Origin: Marinomonas aquiplantarum
GTDB taxonomy: Bacteria; Pseudomonadota; Gammaproteobacteria; Pseudomonadales; Marinomonadaceae
Direction of reading: 5' to 3'
Length of the DNA: 64,000 nt
Assembly: GCF_003314975.1 (NCBI RefSeq)
Contig: NZ_QNRF01000001.1
Span: forward strand, 434,001 to 498,000
Part shown: positions 34,715 to 44,132 of the stretch, one piece after another
How positions within the stretch are numbered: the first letter of the stretch is position 1
Layout of the letters: each line of letters starts with the position of its first letter
The notes under the pieces: generated by a model
Seen by the model: only the letters and a program-made list of their open reading frames with translations
Database searches by the model: none
Told to the model about the DNA's origin: nothing
Translations under genes and position numbers: made by a program

Positions 34715-36307
34715 ATGAAAAAAGGGCTAGCAAAACTAACGCTCGCGCTGATGACCGCCGGTGCCATTAGTACTACAGCTCATGCGGCTACTACTTTGGT
34801 TTACTGCTCTGAAGGCAGTCCTGAAGGCTTTAACCCAGCTTTTTACACGTCTGGTACGACGTTTGATGCAACATCTAAAAACATGTTCAACCGTTTGATG
34901 GAATTCAAACTTGGCACAACTGAAACTGAACCAGGCTTAGCGACCAGCTACGATGTTTCTGCCGATGGCCTTGAGTACACTTTCCATTTGCGTAAGGGTG
35001 TGAAGTTCCATTCTTCTAAATCGTTCAAACCAACACGTGACTTTAATGCAGACGATGTCATCTTCACATTTGACCGTCAGTGGAACAAAAACAACCCTTA
35101 TCACACTGTTTCCGGTGGTTCATACGAATACTTCAATGGTATGGGTATGGGTGACCTAATCAAAGACATCGTGAAAGTAGATGACTACACGGTGAAATTT
35201 GTTCTAAATCAGCCAGAAGCGCCTTTCATTGCCAACTTAGCAATGGACTTTGCGTCTATCTTCTCGAAAGAACAAGCTGATTACCTAATGGAAAAAGGCA
35301 CGCCTGAGCAACTTGATATCAACCCTGTCGCAACGGGTCCATTCCAGAAAGTTCAGTACCAAAAAGACTCTTTGATTCGCTACACAGCCTTTAAAGATTA
35401 CTGGAAAGGCAAAGCCAAAGTGGATCGCTTAGTCTTCTCTATCACGCCTGATGCTTCTGTTCGCTACGCGAAATTAAAAGCCGGTGAATGTGATGTGATG
35501 CCGTACCCAAATCCTGCAGATCTTGAGCAAATGGATCAGGATCCAAACATCAATCTAATGAGTCAAGAAGGTCTAAACGTCGGTTATCTTGCGTTCAACA
35601 CTCAGAAGAAACCATTTGATAACGTAAAAGTTCGTCAGGCGTTGAACTTGGCCACAGATAAGAGCGCTATCATAGATGCGGTTTTCCAAGGCGCAGGTAA
35701 AGCGGCGAAAAACCCAATTCCACCCACTATGTGGTCTTACAATAACAACATAGTGGATTACCCATACGATCCAGTGAAAGCGAAAAAGCTATTGGCTGAA
35801 GCTGGCTATCCTGACGGTTTCTCAACCAACATCTGGGCTATGCCGGTACAACGTCCTTACAACCCAAATGCTCGTCGTATGGCAGAGATTATTCAAGAAG
35901 ATTGGTCTAAAGTCGGTGTTAAAGCAGAAATCGTTTCTTACGAATGGGGTGAATACCTAAACCGTTCTAAGAAAGGTGAGCACGAAACCGTATTACTAGG
36001 TTGGACTGGTGACAACGGTGACCCAGATAACTTCCTATACGTTTTACTAGGTTGTGATGGCGTTGGTGGCTCAAACCGTGCGCAATGGTGTAACGAAGAG
36101 TTCAACGACCTATTGCTAGCGGCGAAGCAAACCTCTGACAAAGCTGAACGTACTAAGGATTACGAGCAAGCTCAAGTGGTCTTCAAGCGCGAAGCGCCTT
36201 GGATTACTGTGGCACACTCTGTTGTCTATGAGCCAATCAGCAAAGACGTTAAAGGGTATAAAATCGACCCTCTAGGTGGTCATTACTTCTATAACGTAAG
36301 CAAATAA
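34715..36307 (+). CDS. dppA: dipeptide-binding protein DppA
   Basis: A 530-residue periplasmic binding protein with a Sec signal peptide (MKKGLAKLTLALMTAGAISTTAHA). The mature sequence begins TTLVYCSEGSPEGFNP and follows E. coli DppA almost block by block: GTTFDATSKNMFNRL, FTFDRQWNKNNPYH, SGGSYEYFNGMG, FSITPDASVRYAKL and GWTGDNGDPDNF, the last near the peptide-binding site. It delivers dipeptides, and in some species haem precursors or signalling peptides, to DppBCDF. It is the first gene of a five-gene operon. GGAGAG lies before the ATG. Confidence 0.94.
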   Translation: MKKGLAKLTLALMTAGAISTTAHAATTLVYCSEGSPEGFNPAFYTSGTTFDATSKNMFNRLMEFKLGTTETEPGLATSYDVSADGLEYTFHLRKGVKFHSSKSFKPTRDFNADDVIFTFDRQWNKNNPYHTVSGGSYEYFNGMGMGDLIKDIVKVDDYTVKFVLNQPEAPFIANLAMDFASIFSKEQADYLMEKGTPEQLDINPVATGPFQKVQYQKDSLIRYTAFKDYWKGKAKVDRLVFSITPDASVRYAKLKAGECDVMPYPNPADLEQMDQDPNINLMSQEGLNVGYLAFNTQKKPFDNVKVRQALNLATDKSAIIDAVFQGAGKAAKNPIPPTMWSYNNNIVDYPYDPVKAKKLLAEAGYPDGFSTNIWAMPVQRPYNPNARRMAEIIQEDWSKVGVKAEIVSYEWGEYLNRSKKGEHETVLLGWTGDNGDPDNFLYVLLGCDGVGGSNRAQWCNEEFNDLLLAAKQTSDKAERTKDYEQAQVVFKREAPWITVAHSVVYEPISKDVKGYKIDPLGGHYFYNVSK

Positions 36308-36330
36308 ATTGTCCTAATTCGGACAAACAA

Positions 36331-36368
36331 TGCCTACTTGTTGATGAGGGAAAATCAGCAAGTAGGCA
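36331..36368 (+). other. intercistronic stem-loop between dppA and dppB
   Basis: TGCCTACTTG-T-TGAT and ATCA-G-CAAGTAGGCA form a long stem with a seven-base loop, without a T-run. A smaller TTGTCC/GGACAA hairpin (36309-36326) precedes it. Such structures after binding-protein genes usually protect the upstream mRNA and lower read-through, giving more binding protein than transporter. Confidence 0.8.
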
Positions 36369-36425
36369 TTCTGTTGAGCGAGTGAGTCCTCGATCAATTC
36401 GTACCCCGAGAGAGCCCGTCCTATT

Positions 36426-37436
36426 ATGTTCCAGTTTATTTTTCGTCGTTTGAGTCTGGTCGTGCCAACCTTTATCGGCATCACCTTACTGACTTTCACG
36501 CTGATCCGCCTCATTCCTGGTGACCCTATTGAAGTCATGGCAGGAGAACGCGGCGTAAGTGCAGAGCGCCATGCCGAGTTAAGCGCTCAGCTAGGTTTTG
36601 ATCAGCCTCTATATGTCCAATATTTCCGCTATGTTGGTGGTGTTTTACAAGGGGACTTAGGCAACTCCTTAATCACCAAAGAGCCGGTAATGAAAGAGTT
36701 TCTAACCCTCTTTCCAGCCACCATTGAATTGGCGTTTTGTGCTGCCGTTTTCGCAATTTTAGTCGGTTTACCTGCCGGTATCTTTGCCGCGGTTAAACGA
36801 GGCACCGTGTTAGATCACTCTGTTATGACCTTTTCCCTAACCGGTTATTCTATGCCTATTTTCTGGTGGGCTTTGCTGCTGATGCTCGTCTTCTCCGTGA
36901 CGTTAGGCTGGACTCCAGTGTCAGGACGAATCGATGTGGTTTATTGGATTGATGATGTGACCGGATTTATGCTCATCGATGCGTTACTTTCCGATGAAGT
37001 TGGAGCATTCCGTTCTGCCGTCGCCCATTTAATTCTGCCCAGTATTGTTTTGGGAACCATTCCAATGGCGGTGATCGCCCGTATGACACGCTCTTCCATG
37101 TTGGAAGTGCTCAGTGAAGACTACATTCGTACCGCGCGGGCCAAAGGCATTGCTCCTTGGCGCGTCATCATTATTCACGCCTTACGTAATGCGCTGATCC
37201 CTGTGATTACCGTGATTGGTCTGCAAGTTGGCATTTTGTTGTCCGGAGCAATCCTCACTGAAACCGTGTTTGCTTGGCCTGGCATAGGAAAATGGTTAAT
37301 TGAGTCCATCGGACGTCGAGATTACCCCGTGGTGCAAGGTGGCATCTTAATTGTGGCCTGTATCATCATCACCGTGAATTTATTAGTCGACATTGCCTAT
37401 GGCATTGTTAATCCACGTATTAGACACAGTAAATAA
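36426..37436 (+). CDS. dppB: dipeptide ABC transporter permease DppB
   Basis: A 336-residue inner-membrane permease of the OppB/DppB family. The N-terminus MFQFIFRRLSLVVPTFIGITLLTF is standard, with LIRLIPGDPIEVMAGERG as the next periplasmic segment. The cytoplasmic EAA loop is YIRTARAKGIAPWRVIIIHALRNALIP. Six membrane segments are visible. It pairs with DppC. It follows dppA by 118 bp with the stem-loop between. Confidence 0.94.
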   Translation: MFQFIFRRLSLVVPTFIGITLLTFTLIRLIPGDPIEVMAGERGVSAERHAELSAQLGFDQPLYVQYFRYVGGVLQGDLGNSLITKEPVMKEFLTLFPATIELAFCAAVFAILVGLPAGIFAAVKRGTVLDHSVMTFSLTGYSMPIFWWALLLMLVFSVTLGWTPVSGRIDVVYWIDDVTGFMLIDALLSDEVGAFRSAVAHLILPSIVLGTIPMAVIARMTRSSMLEVLSEDYIRTARAKGIAPWRVIIIHALRNALIPVITVIGLQVGILLSGAILTETVFAWPGIGKWLIESIGRRDYPVVQGGILIVACIIITVNLLVDIAYGIVNPRIRHSK

Positions 37437-37450
37437 AAGGGCGCCGATTT

Positions 37451-38341
37451 ATGTCTTCTCAAACCGTTACTGCGCCAATACCGAAAACACCACTACAAGA
37501 GTTTTGGCATTATTTCAGTACCAATAAGGGTGCTGTAGCAGGCCTGAGCTTTATTGTGCTGATTTGTTTTATGGCTATTTTTGCCGATTTTGTCGCACCA
37601 CATTCACCATCACAACAATATCGTGATGCTCTCCTTTTACCGCCAGCATGGTTACAAGGTGGTAACTGGTCCTTCGTTTTGGGAACAGATGATGTGGGCC
37701 GAGATATTCTGTCTCGCTTAATTCACGGCTCTCGTTTGTCTATCTCAGTAGGCATCGTTGCTGTGACCGCATCACTCATCATGGGGATATTGCTCGGACT
37801 GATTGCTGGCTACTTCAAAGGCATGATCGACACCATGATCATGCGCATTGTCGATATCATGTTGGCAATGCCAAGCTTGCTACTGGCGATTGCGATTGTG
37901 GCTATCTTAGGGCCAAGCATCGTCAATGCGGCATTAGCCATCTCCATTGTCTCGTTGCCGCATTACGTTCGTTTAACGCGAGCGGCTACCATGGCAGAAA
38001 TGTCAAAAGACTATGTCACTTCCTCACGCGTTATCGGGGCTGGACCACTTCGACTGATGTTTATTTGTATTCTGCCAAACTGTTTGGCTCCCCTTATCGT
38101 TCAAGCGACATTGGGTTTCTCCACTGCCATTCTCGATATGGCGGCCTTGGGTTTCCTAGGATTAGGCGCTCAACCGCCCACACCAGAGTGGGGCTCAATG
38201 CTGTCCGATGCACTGCAATTCGTACAGCGTGCTTGGTGGGTCGTAACCTTCCCTGGTTTGATGATCCTCATTACCGTTCTGGCGTTTAACTTAATGGGCG
38301 ACGGCTTGCGTGACGCCCTTGACCCTAAGTTAAAGCAATAG
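37451..38341 (+). CDS. dppC: dipeptide ABC transporter permease DppC
   Basis: A 296-residue permease with an OppC N-terminal helix ([27 protein letters not shown]), the [10 protein letters not shown] and [19 protein letters not shown] motifs and the EAA loop [22 protein letters not shown]. It forms the channel with DppB. It begins 15 bp after dppB and ends 10 bp before dppD, so it is co-transcribed. Confidence 0.94.
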   Translation: MSSQTVTAPIPKTPLQEFWHYFSTNKGAVAGLSFIVLICFMAIFADFVAPHSPSQQYRDALLLPPAWLQGGNWSFVLGTDDVGRDILSRLIHGSRLSISVGIVAVTASLIMGILLGLIAGYFKGMIDTMIMRIVDIMLAMPSLLLAIAIVAILGPSIVNAALAISIVSLPHYVRLTRAATMAEMSKDYVTSSRVIGAGPLRLMFICILPNCLAPLIVQATLGFSTAILDMAALGFLGLGAQPPTPEWGSMLSDALQFVQRAWWVVTFPGLMILITVLAFNLMGDGLRDALDPKLKQ

Positions 38342-38351
38342 GAGAGGCCAA

Positions 38352-39320
38352 ATGTCATTATTAGAACTCAACAATTTAAGCGTCAAATTTGGCCCGTTCC
38401 AAGCCGTTGATAACATCAGTTATCAAGTTGAAGAAGGCGAAGTGCTCGGCATAGTAGGCGAGTCCGGTTCCGGAAAAAGTGTTAGCTCTCTTTCCATCAT
38501 GGGACTAATCGATTACCCAGGAAAAGTCAGCGCAGAACGCCTGTCTTTTAATGGACAAGATCTACAGGCCATGCCGGAAAAGCAACGTCGTAAGCTCACC
38601 GGCTCAGACATTGCAATGATTTTCCAAGACCCAATGACCAGCTTAAACCCATGCTTTACCGTGGGTTATCAAATCATTGAAGCCTTAAAGACCCACCAAG
38701 GTGGCAGCAAAAAAGAGCTTAAGATACGAGCCATTGAGCTGCTGACACAAGTGGGGATTCCTGCTCCTGAGTCCCGTTTAGACAATTATCCCCACCAGCT
38801 ATCTGGCGGGATGAGCCAGCGGGTGATGATCGCCATTGCGATTGCTTGTAACCCTAGGTTATTGATTGCCGATGAGCCCACCACCGCATTAGACGTGACC
38901 ATTCAAGCTCAAATCATCGACTTGTTGATTGAGCTGCAGCGTAAACAAAAAATGGGCTTGGTCTTAATTACCCATGATTTGGCACTGGTTGCTGAAGTAG
39001 CAGATCGCGTGATTGTGATGTACGCCGGTCAAATCGTCGAATCGGGTCCCGCGGCAGAAGTCTTCTCGACACCAAAACACCCTTACACACAAGCATTACT
39101 GGCGTCTTTACCTGAGTCAGCGGCCGGTAAGTCTCGACTGGATGCCTTACCTGGGGTGGTGCCTGGACAATACGATAGACCGCTGGGCTGTTTATTAAGC
39201 CCGCGCTGTCCTTATGCCACAGAGCAATGTCGTCAAGTAGAACCGGATAACCAAGGCGACCTTCATCGTCAGGTGAAATGCCATACGCCGTTAGATACAG
39301 AAGGGAGACCTGCTGCATGA
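38352..39320 (+). CDS. dppD: dipeptide ABC transporter ATPase DppD
   Basis: A 322-residue ATPase. Walker A is [11 protein letters not shown], the signature [16 protein letters not shown], Walker [13 protein letters not shown] and the switch LITHDLAL. The oligopeptide C-terminal extension carries a cysteine cluster ([15 protein letters not shown]) that often binds an iron-sulfur cluster in this family. GGAGAG precedes the ATG. It heterodimerises with DppF, whose start overlaps its stop codon. Confidence 0.94.
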   Translation: MSLLELNNLSVKFGPFQAVDNISYQVEEGEVLGIVGESGSGKSVSSLSIMGLIDYPGKVSAERLSFNGQDLQAMPEKQRRKLTGSDIAMIFQDPMTSLNPCFTVGYQIIEALKTHQGGSKKELKIRAIELLTQVGIPAPESRLDNYPHQLSGGMSQRVMIAIAIACNPRLLIADEPTTALDVTIQAQIIDLLIELQRKQKMGLVLITHDLALVAEVADRVIVMYAGQIVESGPAAEVFSTPKHPYTQALLASLPESAAGKSRLDALPGVVPGQYDRPLGCLLSPRCPYATEQCRQVEPDNQGDLHRQVKCHTPLDTEGRPAA

Positions 39321-40318
39321 GTAGTAACCATTTAATTCTCGACGCTCAAGAACTGAAGCAGCATTATCATGTGAAACAAGGAGTCTTCAAGCCTGATGCA
39401 GTGGTAAAAGCCGTGGATGGCATCAGTTTTCAGCTGGAAAAAGGAAAGACACTAGCCATAGTCGGTGAATCAGGTTGTGGTAAATCGACTCTAGGTCGTA
39501 TGCTCACCATGATAGAAACACCGACTTCAGGCCGCCTTGAACATATGGGACAAGACCTGCTTAGTCTCAGTAAATCGGCACAAGCGACGTTACGACAGAA
39601 GATTCAGATTATCTTCCAGAACCCTTACGGTTCCCTAAACCCGCGCAAAAAAATTGGCAGCATTTTAGAAGAGCCGTTAGTCATTAATAGCCAGCTTTCT
39701 AAAGCCGAACGCAAAGCCAAAGCTCTGAGTATCATGGCCAAAGTGGGACTAAAAACCGAGCATTATGATCGTTACCCACACATGTTTTCTGGCGGGCAAC
39801 GTCAACGTATTGCCATTGCTCGCGGCCTGATGTTAGACCCAAGCATCATTGTTGCCGATGAGCCGGTTTCTGCCTTGGATGTTTCTGTACAGGCGCAAGT
39901 GCTTAACCTCATGATGGATCTGCAAACGGAACTGGGATTAAGCTACGTCTTTATCTCTCACGATTTATCAGTGGTCGAACACATTGCCGACAACGTCATG
40001 GTGATGTATTTGGGTAAGGTCGTAGAACAAGGCTCAAGAGAAGACCTGTTCAATAACCCTAAACATCCTTATACCTTAGCGCTGCTGTCCAGTACGCCGC
40101 AATTGTCTCCAGACAAACGTCGTCAACGCATCAAACTGCAAGGGGAACTGCCTTCACCACTGAACCCGCCTTCTGGCTGTGCTTTCCATGGTCGTTGCCA
40201 GTACGCGAATGAACGTTGCCATCAAGAAGTTCCTGTACTGCGCGAAGACCAAACAGGTCATTTGATTGCCTGTCATGCGGTCGAAGAGCAACGCATTGAA
40301 CTTAGCCAAGCGGTATAG
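39317..40318 (+). CDS. dppF: dipeptide ABC transporter ATPase DppF
   Basis: A 333-residue ATPase. Walker A is [12 protein letters not shown], the Q-loop [15 protein letters not shown], the signature [15 protein letters not shown] and Walker [14 protein letters not shown] cysteine-bearing C-terminal extension ([15 protein letters not shown]) is present as in DppD. The ATG at 39317 overlaps the dppD TGA in an ATGA, so it is preferred to an upstream in-frame ATG at 39278 within dppD. It is the last gene of the operon. Confidence 0.94.
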   Translation: MSSNHLILDAQELKQHYHVKQGVFKPDAVVKAVDGISFQLEKGKTLAIVGESGCGKSTLGRMLTMIETPTSGRLEHMGQDLLSLSKSAQATLRQKIQIIFQNPYGSLNPRKKIGSILEEPLVINSQLSKAERKAKALSIMAKVGLKTEHYDRYPHMFSGGQRQRIAIARGLMLDPSIIVADEPVSALDVSVQAQVLNLMMDLQTELGLSYVFISHDLSVVEHIADNVMVMYLGKVVEQGSREDLFNNPKHPYTLALLSSTPQLSPDKRRQRIKLQGELPSPLNPPSGCAFHGRCQYANERCHQEVPVLREDQTGHLIACHAVEEQRIELSQAV

Positions 40319-40351
40319 CTTGGCTTGGCACTAAACTCCCACCGAGTATTT

Positions 40352-40375
40352 GCGTCCGTAAGGGCGCTTTTTTTT
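40352..40375 (+). terminator. rho-independent terminator of the dpp operon
   Basis: GCGTCC and GGGCGC form a six-pair stem (one G-U) with a GTAA tetraloop, followed by eight T. It lies 34 bp after dppF. Confidence 0.9.
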
Positions 40376-40471
40376 GATCGAACCGTTTGATAAGAGAGGC
40401 TTAAACAGCGTATAACCAAAGGGCAATATAGATAAATCAGGACGATTTTTTTAGCCAAAGGATAGGCAAAA

Positions 40472-41695
40472 ATGAACACAAAGCTAGAACAGGCTCAGCA
40501 CACTCACTCCTTTATTCAACGCGCCACCATATGGCTTATTTTCACTCGCGTGATGTCCGACTTTGCAGGGGTGTTGAATCTCATTTCATTATCCAGCTAT
40601 GTTTATTTCATCAGCCAAAACGTGTTCACGCTCAGCGTATTTATGGCCTCAAGTGTAATGGGCGGAATCTTAGCAAGTCTGGTTAGCTTTATTTCAAAGC
40701 AACCACGTAAGCATACCTTGAGCCTATTAAATACCGTACGACTCACTTTGCTCTTCGTCTTGGTGCTGCTTCCTGCGCAACAACAAGTGAGCGTATTACC
40801 TTGGATCGCCTTAATAGGAGGATTTTGCAACGCACTTTTTATGATCACATTAAACAGCCAGGTCCCGCTTTGGATTGAAAAAGCGAAGCGCGTTAGCACC
40901 AATTCCTGGCTAACCGCCTTGTCCGCCATTGCATCTGTCATTGCTGGCTTGAGCATCGGCGTGTTGGTGTCCGTAGGTGGTTACCAAGGTGTCTTTATTG
41001 TGAATATCCTATTGTATTCCTTAGTTGGCCTTAGCCTAGTCATACTCTCTACCATTCCACAAATTACGAACAATAATAAGGTCTCTGAGCCTCAAAAAAT
41101 CCAACCCGCTAGACTGCTTGTTCATCCCTTAAAATCACCTTTTCTAAGCTGGTTGTTTGCCATTTCGGCGGGCAGTAGTTTCGCCTGTGCAGCCCAACAA
41201 GTCGGCTTTCCTGTGTTATCACAATATCTTACGCCACATAATATTAGCTACGCGATGGGGCTGTTAATGTCGACATGGGGCATTGGTAAATTCATTGGTG
41301 CAAGTCAGACGGGGCTTTACCTAAAATACAAACCTATAATGTCATTGGAAACTGTGTTCTGTTTATCCTGCCTAATCATGTCCTGTGGTTTTGTCTTGAC
41401 GTTTCAGCAGTCCCTATTAAGTTGGGCTATCGTCTTTATAGGTTTGGCGGGGATTGGTGAAGGTGGGGCTGAAGTCAGTTTAACGTCCATCGTTCAGTTT
41501 GAATCCAAAGGTTTGCATTTGACTTTATTTAGCGCCGTCGCGTTTATGAAAATGCTCGCCAGTACCATAGGGACTTTATTGGTGAGCCCTTTTTTCTCGT
41601 TTTTGGATCTTGGCTTAGTGATTTTACTATTTCACACCTTACCCATTTGTCTTATGGCGTTCATGATACTAAAAAAATGCCAAGCCATCGTTTGA
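40472..41695 (+). CDS. MFS transporter of unknown substrate
   Basis: A 407-residue protein with ten to twelve hydrophobic segments in two halves split by a hydrophilic loop (NNNKVSEPQKIQPARLL). Helix one holds TRVMSDFAGVLNLISLSSYVYFIS, and the second half has STWGIGKFIGASQTGLYLK and GLAGIGEGGAEVSL. It resembles MFS proteins of the enterobactin-exporter/DHA3-like type, but the likeness is weak. Its last codons lie inside a hairpin that probably serves as the terminator of the opposing phytase gene. Confidence 0.8.
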   Translation: MNTKLEQAQHTHSFIQRATIWLIFTRVMSDFAGVLNLISLSSYVYFISQNVFTLSVFMASSVMGGILASLVSFISKQPRKHTLSLLNTVRLTLLFVLVLLPAQQQVSVLPWIALIGGFCNALFMITLNSQVPLWIEKAKRVSTNSWLTALSAIASVIAGLSIGVLVSVGGYQGVFIVNILLYSLVGLSLVILSTIPQITNNNKVSEPQKIQPARLLVHPLKSPFLSWLFAISAGSSFACAAQQVGFPVLSQYLTPHNISYAMGLLMSTWGIGKFIGASQTGLYLKYKPIMSLETVFCLSCLIMSCGFVLTFQQSLLSWAIVFIGLAGIGEGGAEVSLTSIVQFESKGLHLTLFSAVAFMKMLASTIGTLLVSPFFSFLDLGLVILLFHTLPICLMAFMILKKCQAIV

Positions 41696-41705
41696 TGGCT
41701 TGGCA
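41671..41705 (-). terminator. phytase terminator embedded in the MFS coding end
   Basis: TGCCAAGCCATC and GATGGCTTGGCA (41678-41705) form a perfect 12-bp stem with a four-base loop. On the minus strand it is followed by seven T, because seven A precede it on the plus strand. So it is an excellent terminator for the minus-strand phytase gene ending at 41749, yet it spans the last codons of the opposing MFS gene. Confidence 0.85.
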
Positions 41706-41748
41706 TGCTATTCATGACACTCTCTACTTAATGTCGATCATGAGCTGA

Positions 41749-43788
41749 CTAGGGTTGTAACACTTGCTCAATGCTTCGCCAGTCGACTATTTTGAAGTTC
41801 TGTTTTTCTGCGTGATATTCCGCGTCTAGGTTGTACCAATCTTGAGCGATAAATAAGCCATTTGGATAAGCTTCACCCAAGTTAGCCGATACCGCATGTA
41901 TACCATCCGTATCACTGCTGCCATCAATGCCTTTTTCGTCGTCACCAATAATCGCAAAGCTGGCAACATAACGATTGTCGTTATCTAGGTCATAAACTGC
42001 ATAGGTGTTATTACCTTGGCTGGAAGCAATCAGATAATGGTTTTTACCATTTTGATATAGGGTTAGACCTTCGATGTCATCCACCAGCTGCTTACCATCA
42101 ACTGCGGCAAATAAACTGGCTTGGGTACTGGCATTTTCATCCGCTTCAAAGGTCCAAATAGCCACGTCTTCCTCGCCAACATACAAAATGCCTGTGCTAT
42201 CGTCTGCCACACACCCTTCCGGCTGAGAGTCGACTTTCAAACGACGAACAAGGTCACCTTTAATACCCGACTTTGTTGGCGTTAAACGCCATTGTTCGAT
42301 GACCCCGTTTTTGCCGTTCAAGAAAGAATAAACCTGACCATTTTTCGCTTGGTACATGCACAAACCGTATACTTCATCGACATTAGAAACAAATTCTGAC
42401 GCCTCTTGATGAACATGGTTACCCACCGCTTTGGCTGGCTGTATTGGCTCGTCACCACCGACAATTTTATATAAAGCCAAGGTATTCAAATCACGATTGG
42501 TCGCCGTTGCTAATGCTACTTGTGAGCCATCCCAGTCGGTGATAGTCCGAATGTCTACGTTGTTAGGCTCACCCTCTTCTAGAAATTGAACTTCCTTCCC
42601 TTTCAAGTCATACGCCATTAAGCCACCTTTTTTGTTGGTCGCTATGATCAAACTTTTTGACGCGTCTTCTGGGTTTAACCAAAACGCCGGATCGTCCGCC
42701 GCGTCTCCGTCTTCACTCACTTCCTCTGTCTCACCAGTAGCCGCGACCAACTTCACCCCCTCAAGGGATAAGTCGCGGTGACTTTGCAAATCATTGAGTG
42801 CCACGCCACGCAACTGATTAGCAAGTGAAGACAAGGTTACTTTTTCATAAACAGGGGCTTCTATTTCGGTGTTACCGATCCACAAACCATTGGAAGATGC
42901 CGTAAGGAGTTTCGCCTCTTCTACGCCGGCAACATCAAACTTGGCTTTAAAAGCGTGCTCACCTTCTCGGTCATACACCAAGAAACCAGCACCTTCATCG
43001 GCGATCAATAAGTAGCCTTTACCGCCTGCTTGATACACCAGATCCATGCTCTCGATTTCTTCTAAATGCCCTAAAGGCGCAACCACATCCATCAATCGAC
43101 GATCTTTTACATTCTCAGCATCCGCTCCGTACACCCAAACACCGACATTTTGCTCTGCCACATATAACGTGCTCGTTTCATCATCGGCCACACAGGCACT
43201 TAACTCACCGCCCACCTGGGTATGGCGAACCGCAATCGGTTGACCTTTCTTATCTACAACCGCACTTTCTATCTGTCCATTACGATGACGTACTTTGTAT
43301 TGCACTAGGTCACCTTGATCAGAAAGACCGGTCACCGTGGTTTCGCCCGTGGTAACGTTTTGGTAAAGGCAAACGGCTTCTGGCGCGATAAAAGTATCGA
43401 TACGGCCAACCTGTTGTAGAATTGGTGTTGCTGTTGGATCAATACGATAAAAAGCAAACGCTTCTTCATCTGGTAAACCGACCGCTACAATATCCATACT
43501 GCTCTGGCCGTCTTTAAGGCCATAGCGAATATCCGCCCCCAGAATGTCTGTTGAGGCATCGGTCAGCAGAAGACGTCCTGTTTGATCAAACACCGCCAGG
43601 CCATCTCCTTCCAGCGTAGCGATTAACAAATCTTTGCTTGCGTCGGTTGGACTCACCCAAACGGCCGCATCGGCAATGTCTTCATAACTCGCTTGTGTTT
43701 TAGTCTGGGTTGGCGTTACCGTGGTTGCATGAGCCGCAACGCTCACCGCCCCCATCATCATAGCCATTATCGTCAGTTTTATCGTCAT
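41749..43788 (-). CDS. secreted dual-domain beta-propeller phytase
   Basis: A 679-residue protein with signal peptide MTIKLTIMAMMMGAVSVAAHA. Two related halves are present. The C-terminal half (about 350-679) has the full beta-propeller phytase pattern: DDPAFWLNPEDASKSLIIATNKKGGL, VYGLCMYQAKNGQVYSFLNGK, QPEGCVADDSTGILYVGEEDVAIW and DDIEGLTLYQNGKNHYLIASS. The N-terminal half repeats it (DAAVWVSPTDASKDLLIATLEGDGL, LSACVADDETSTLYVAEQNVGVW) in a more divergent form, as in known dual-domain phytases. It releases phosphate from phytate with calcium, in the periplasm or outside. A Pho-box-like site lies upstream. Confidence 0.93.
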   Translation of the reverse strand: MTIKLTIMAMMMGAVSVAAHATTVTPTQTKTQASYEDIADAAVWVSPTDASKDLLIATLEGDGLAVFDQTGRLLLTDASTDILGADIRYGLKDGQSSMDIVAVGLPDEEAFAFYRIDPTATPILQQVGRIDTFIAPEAVCLYQNVTTGETTVTGLSDQGDLVQYKVRHRNGQIESAVVDKKGQPIAVRHTQVGGELSACVADDETSTLYVAEQNVGVWVYGADAENVKDRRLMDVVAPLGHLEEIESMDLVYQAGGKGYLLIADEGAGFLVYDREGEHAFKAKFDVAGVEEAKLLTASSNGLWIGNTEIEAPVYEKVTLSSLANQLRGVALNDLQSHRDLSLEGVKLVAATGETEEVSEDGDAADDPAFWLNPEDASKSLIIATNKKGGLMAYDLKGKEVQFLEEGEPNNVDIRTITDWDGSQVALATATNRDLNTLALYKIVGGDEPIQPAKAVGNHVHQEASEFVSNVDEVYGLCMYQAKNGQVYSFLNGKNGVIEQWRLTPTKSGIKGDLVRRLKVDSQPEGCVADDSTGILYVGEEDVAIWTFEADENASTQASLFAAVDGKQLVDDIEGLTLYQNGKNHYLIASSQGNNTYAVYDLDNDNRYVASFAIIGDDEKGIDGSSDTDGIHAVSANLGEAYPNGLFIAQDWYNLDAEYHAEKQNFKIVDWRSIEQVLQP

Positions 43789-43848
43789 CCTGTCGTTCTC
43801 CTAAGAATGGAATCAATTTACTCAGTGAGGCCAACCTAATCAGGGACA

Positions 43849-43866
43849 GTGTCACTTTTGTGACAA
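43849..43866 (-). promoter_or_regulatory. Pho-box-like site for the phytase gene
   Basis: On the minus strand TTGTCACAAAAGTGACAC matches the E. coli phoA Pho box CTGTCATAAAGTTGTCAC at 13 of 18 positions. It lies about 60 bp upstream of the phytase ATG, and a weak TAGGTT -10 follows 10 bases later, the spacing expected for PhoB promoters. The site is also a palindrome (TGTCAC-N4-GTGACA), so another regulator is possible. Confidence 0.5.
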
Positions 43867-44054
43867 CGGCACAGCCTGACGCTTAATGACGACCCGTTTT
43901 CCTATTAAACAGCATACTCATAGGACTTTTGAGCTGATTTGAAACTCAACCGATTTAAAATAATGCTTATTATTCAATGAGATAAAATTATCAGACAATC
44001 TGAGAGGGCCTTTTTTAAAGGCGGTTGATAAATGATATGAGCTGATCGGACTAA

Positions 44055-44087
44055 CTGACCTAAATCTGTCATAAAGACGTCACATAA
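44055..44087 (+). promoter_or_regulatory. Pho box with three 11-bp repeats
   Basis: Three consecutive 11-mers, CTGACCTAAAT, CTGTCATAAAG and ACGTCACATAA, show the PhoB-binding periodicity. The segment CTGTCATAAAGACGTCAC (44066-44083) differs from the E. coli phoA Pho box at only two of 18 positions. It ends about 50 bp before the membrane GGDEF-like gene, with a weak CATTAC -10 ten bases downstream. PhoB activation in phosphate starvation is likely. Confidence 0.75.
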
Positions 44088-44132
44088 TAGACGCATTACC
44101 AGACAACAACATCAGCTAAGTAGGAGAGCGGT

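Noticed and set aside
41749..43788. Reading the phytase as two fused unrelated genes
   Set aside because: Both halves share the same propeller motifs and dual-domain phytases are known, so one long gene is the simpler reading.
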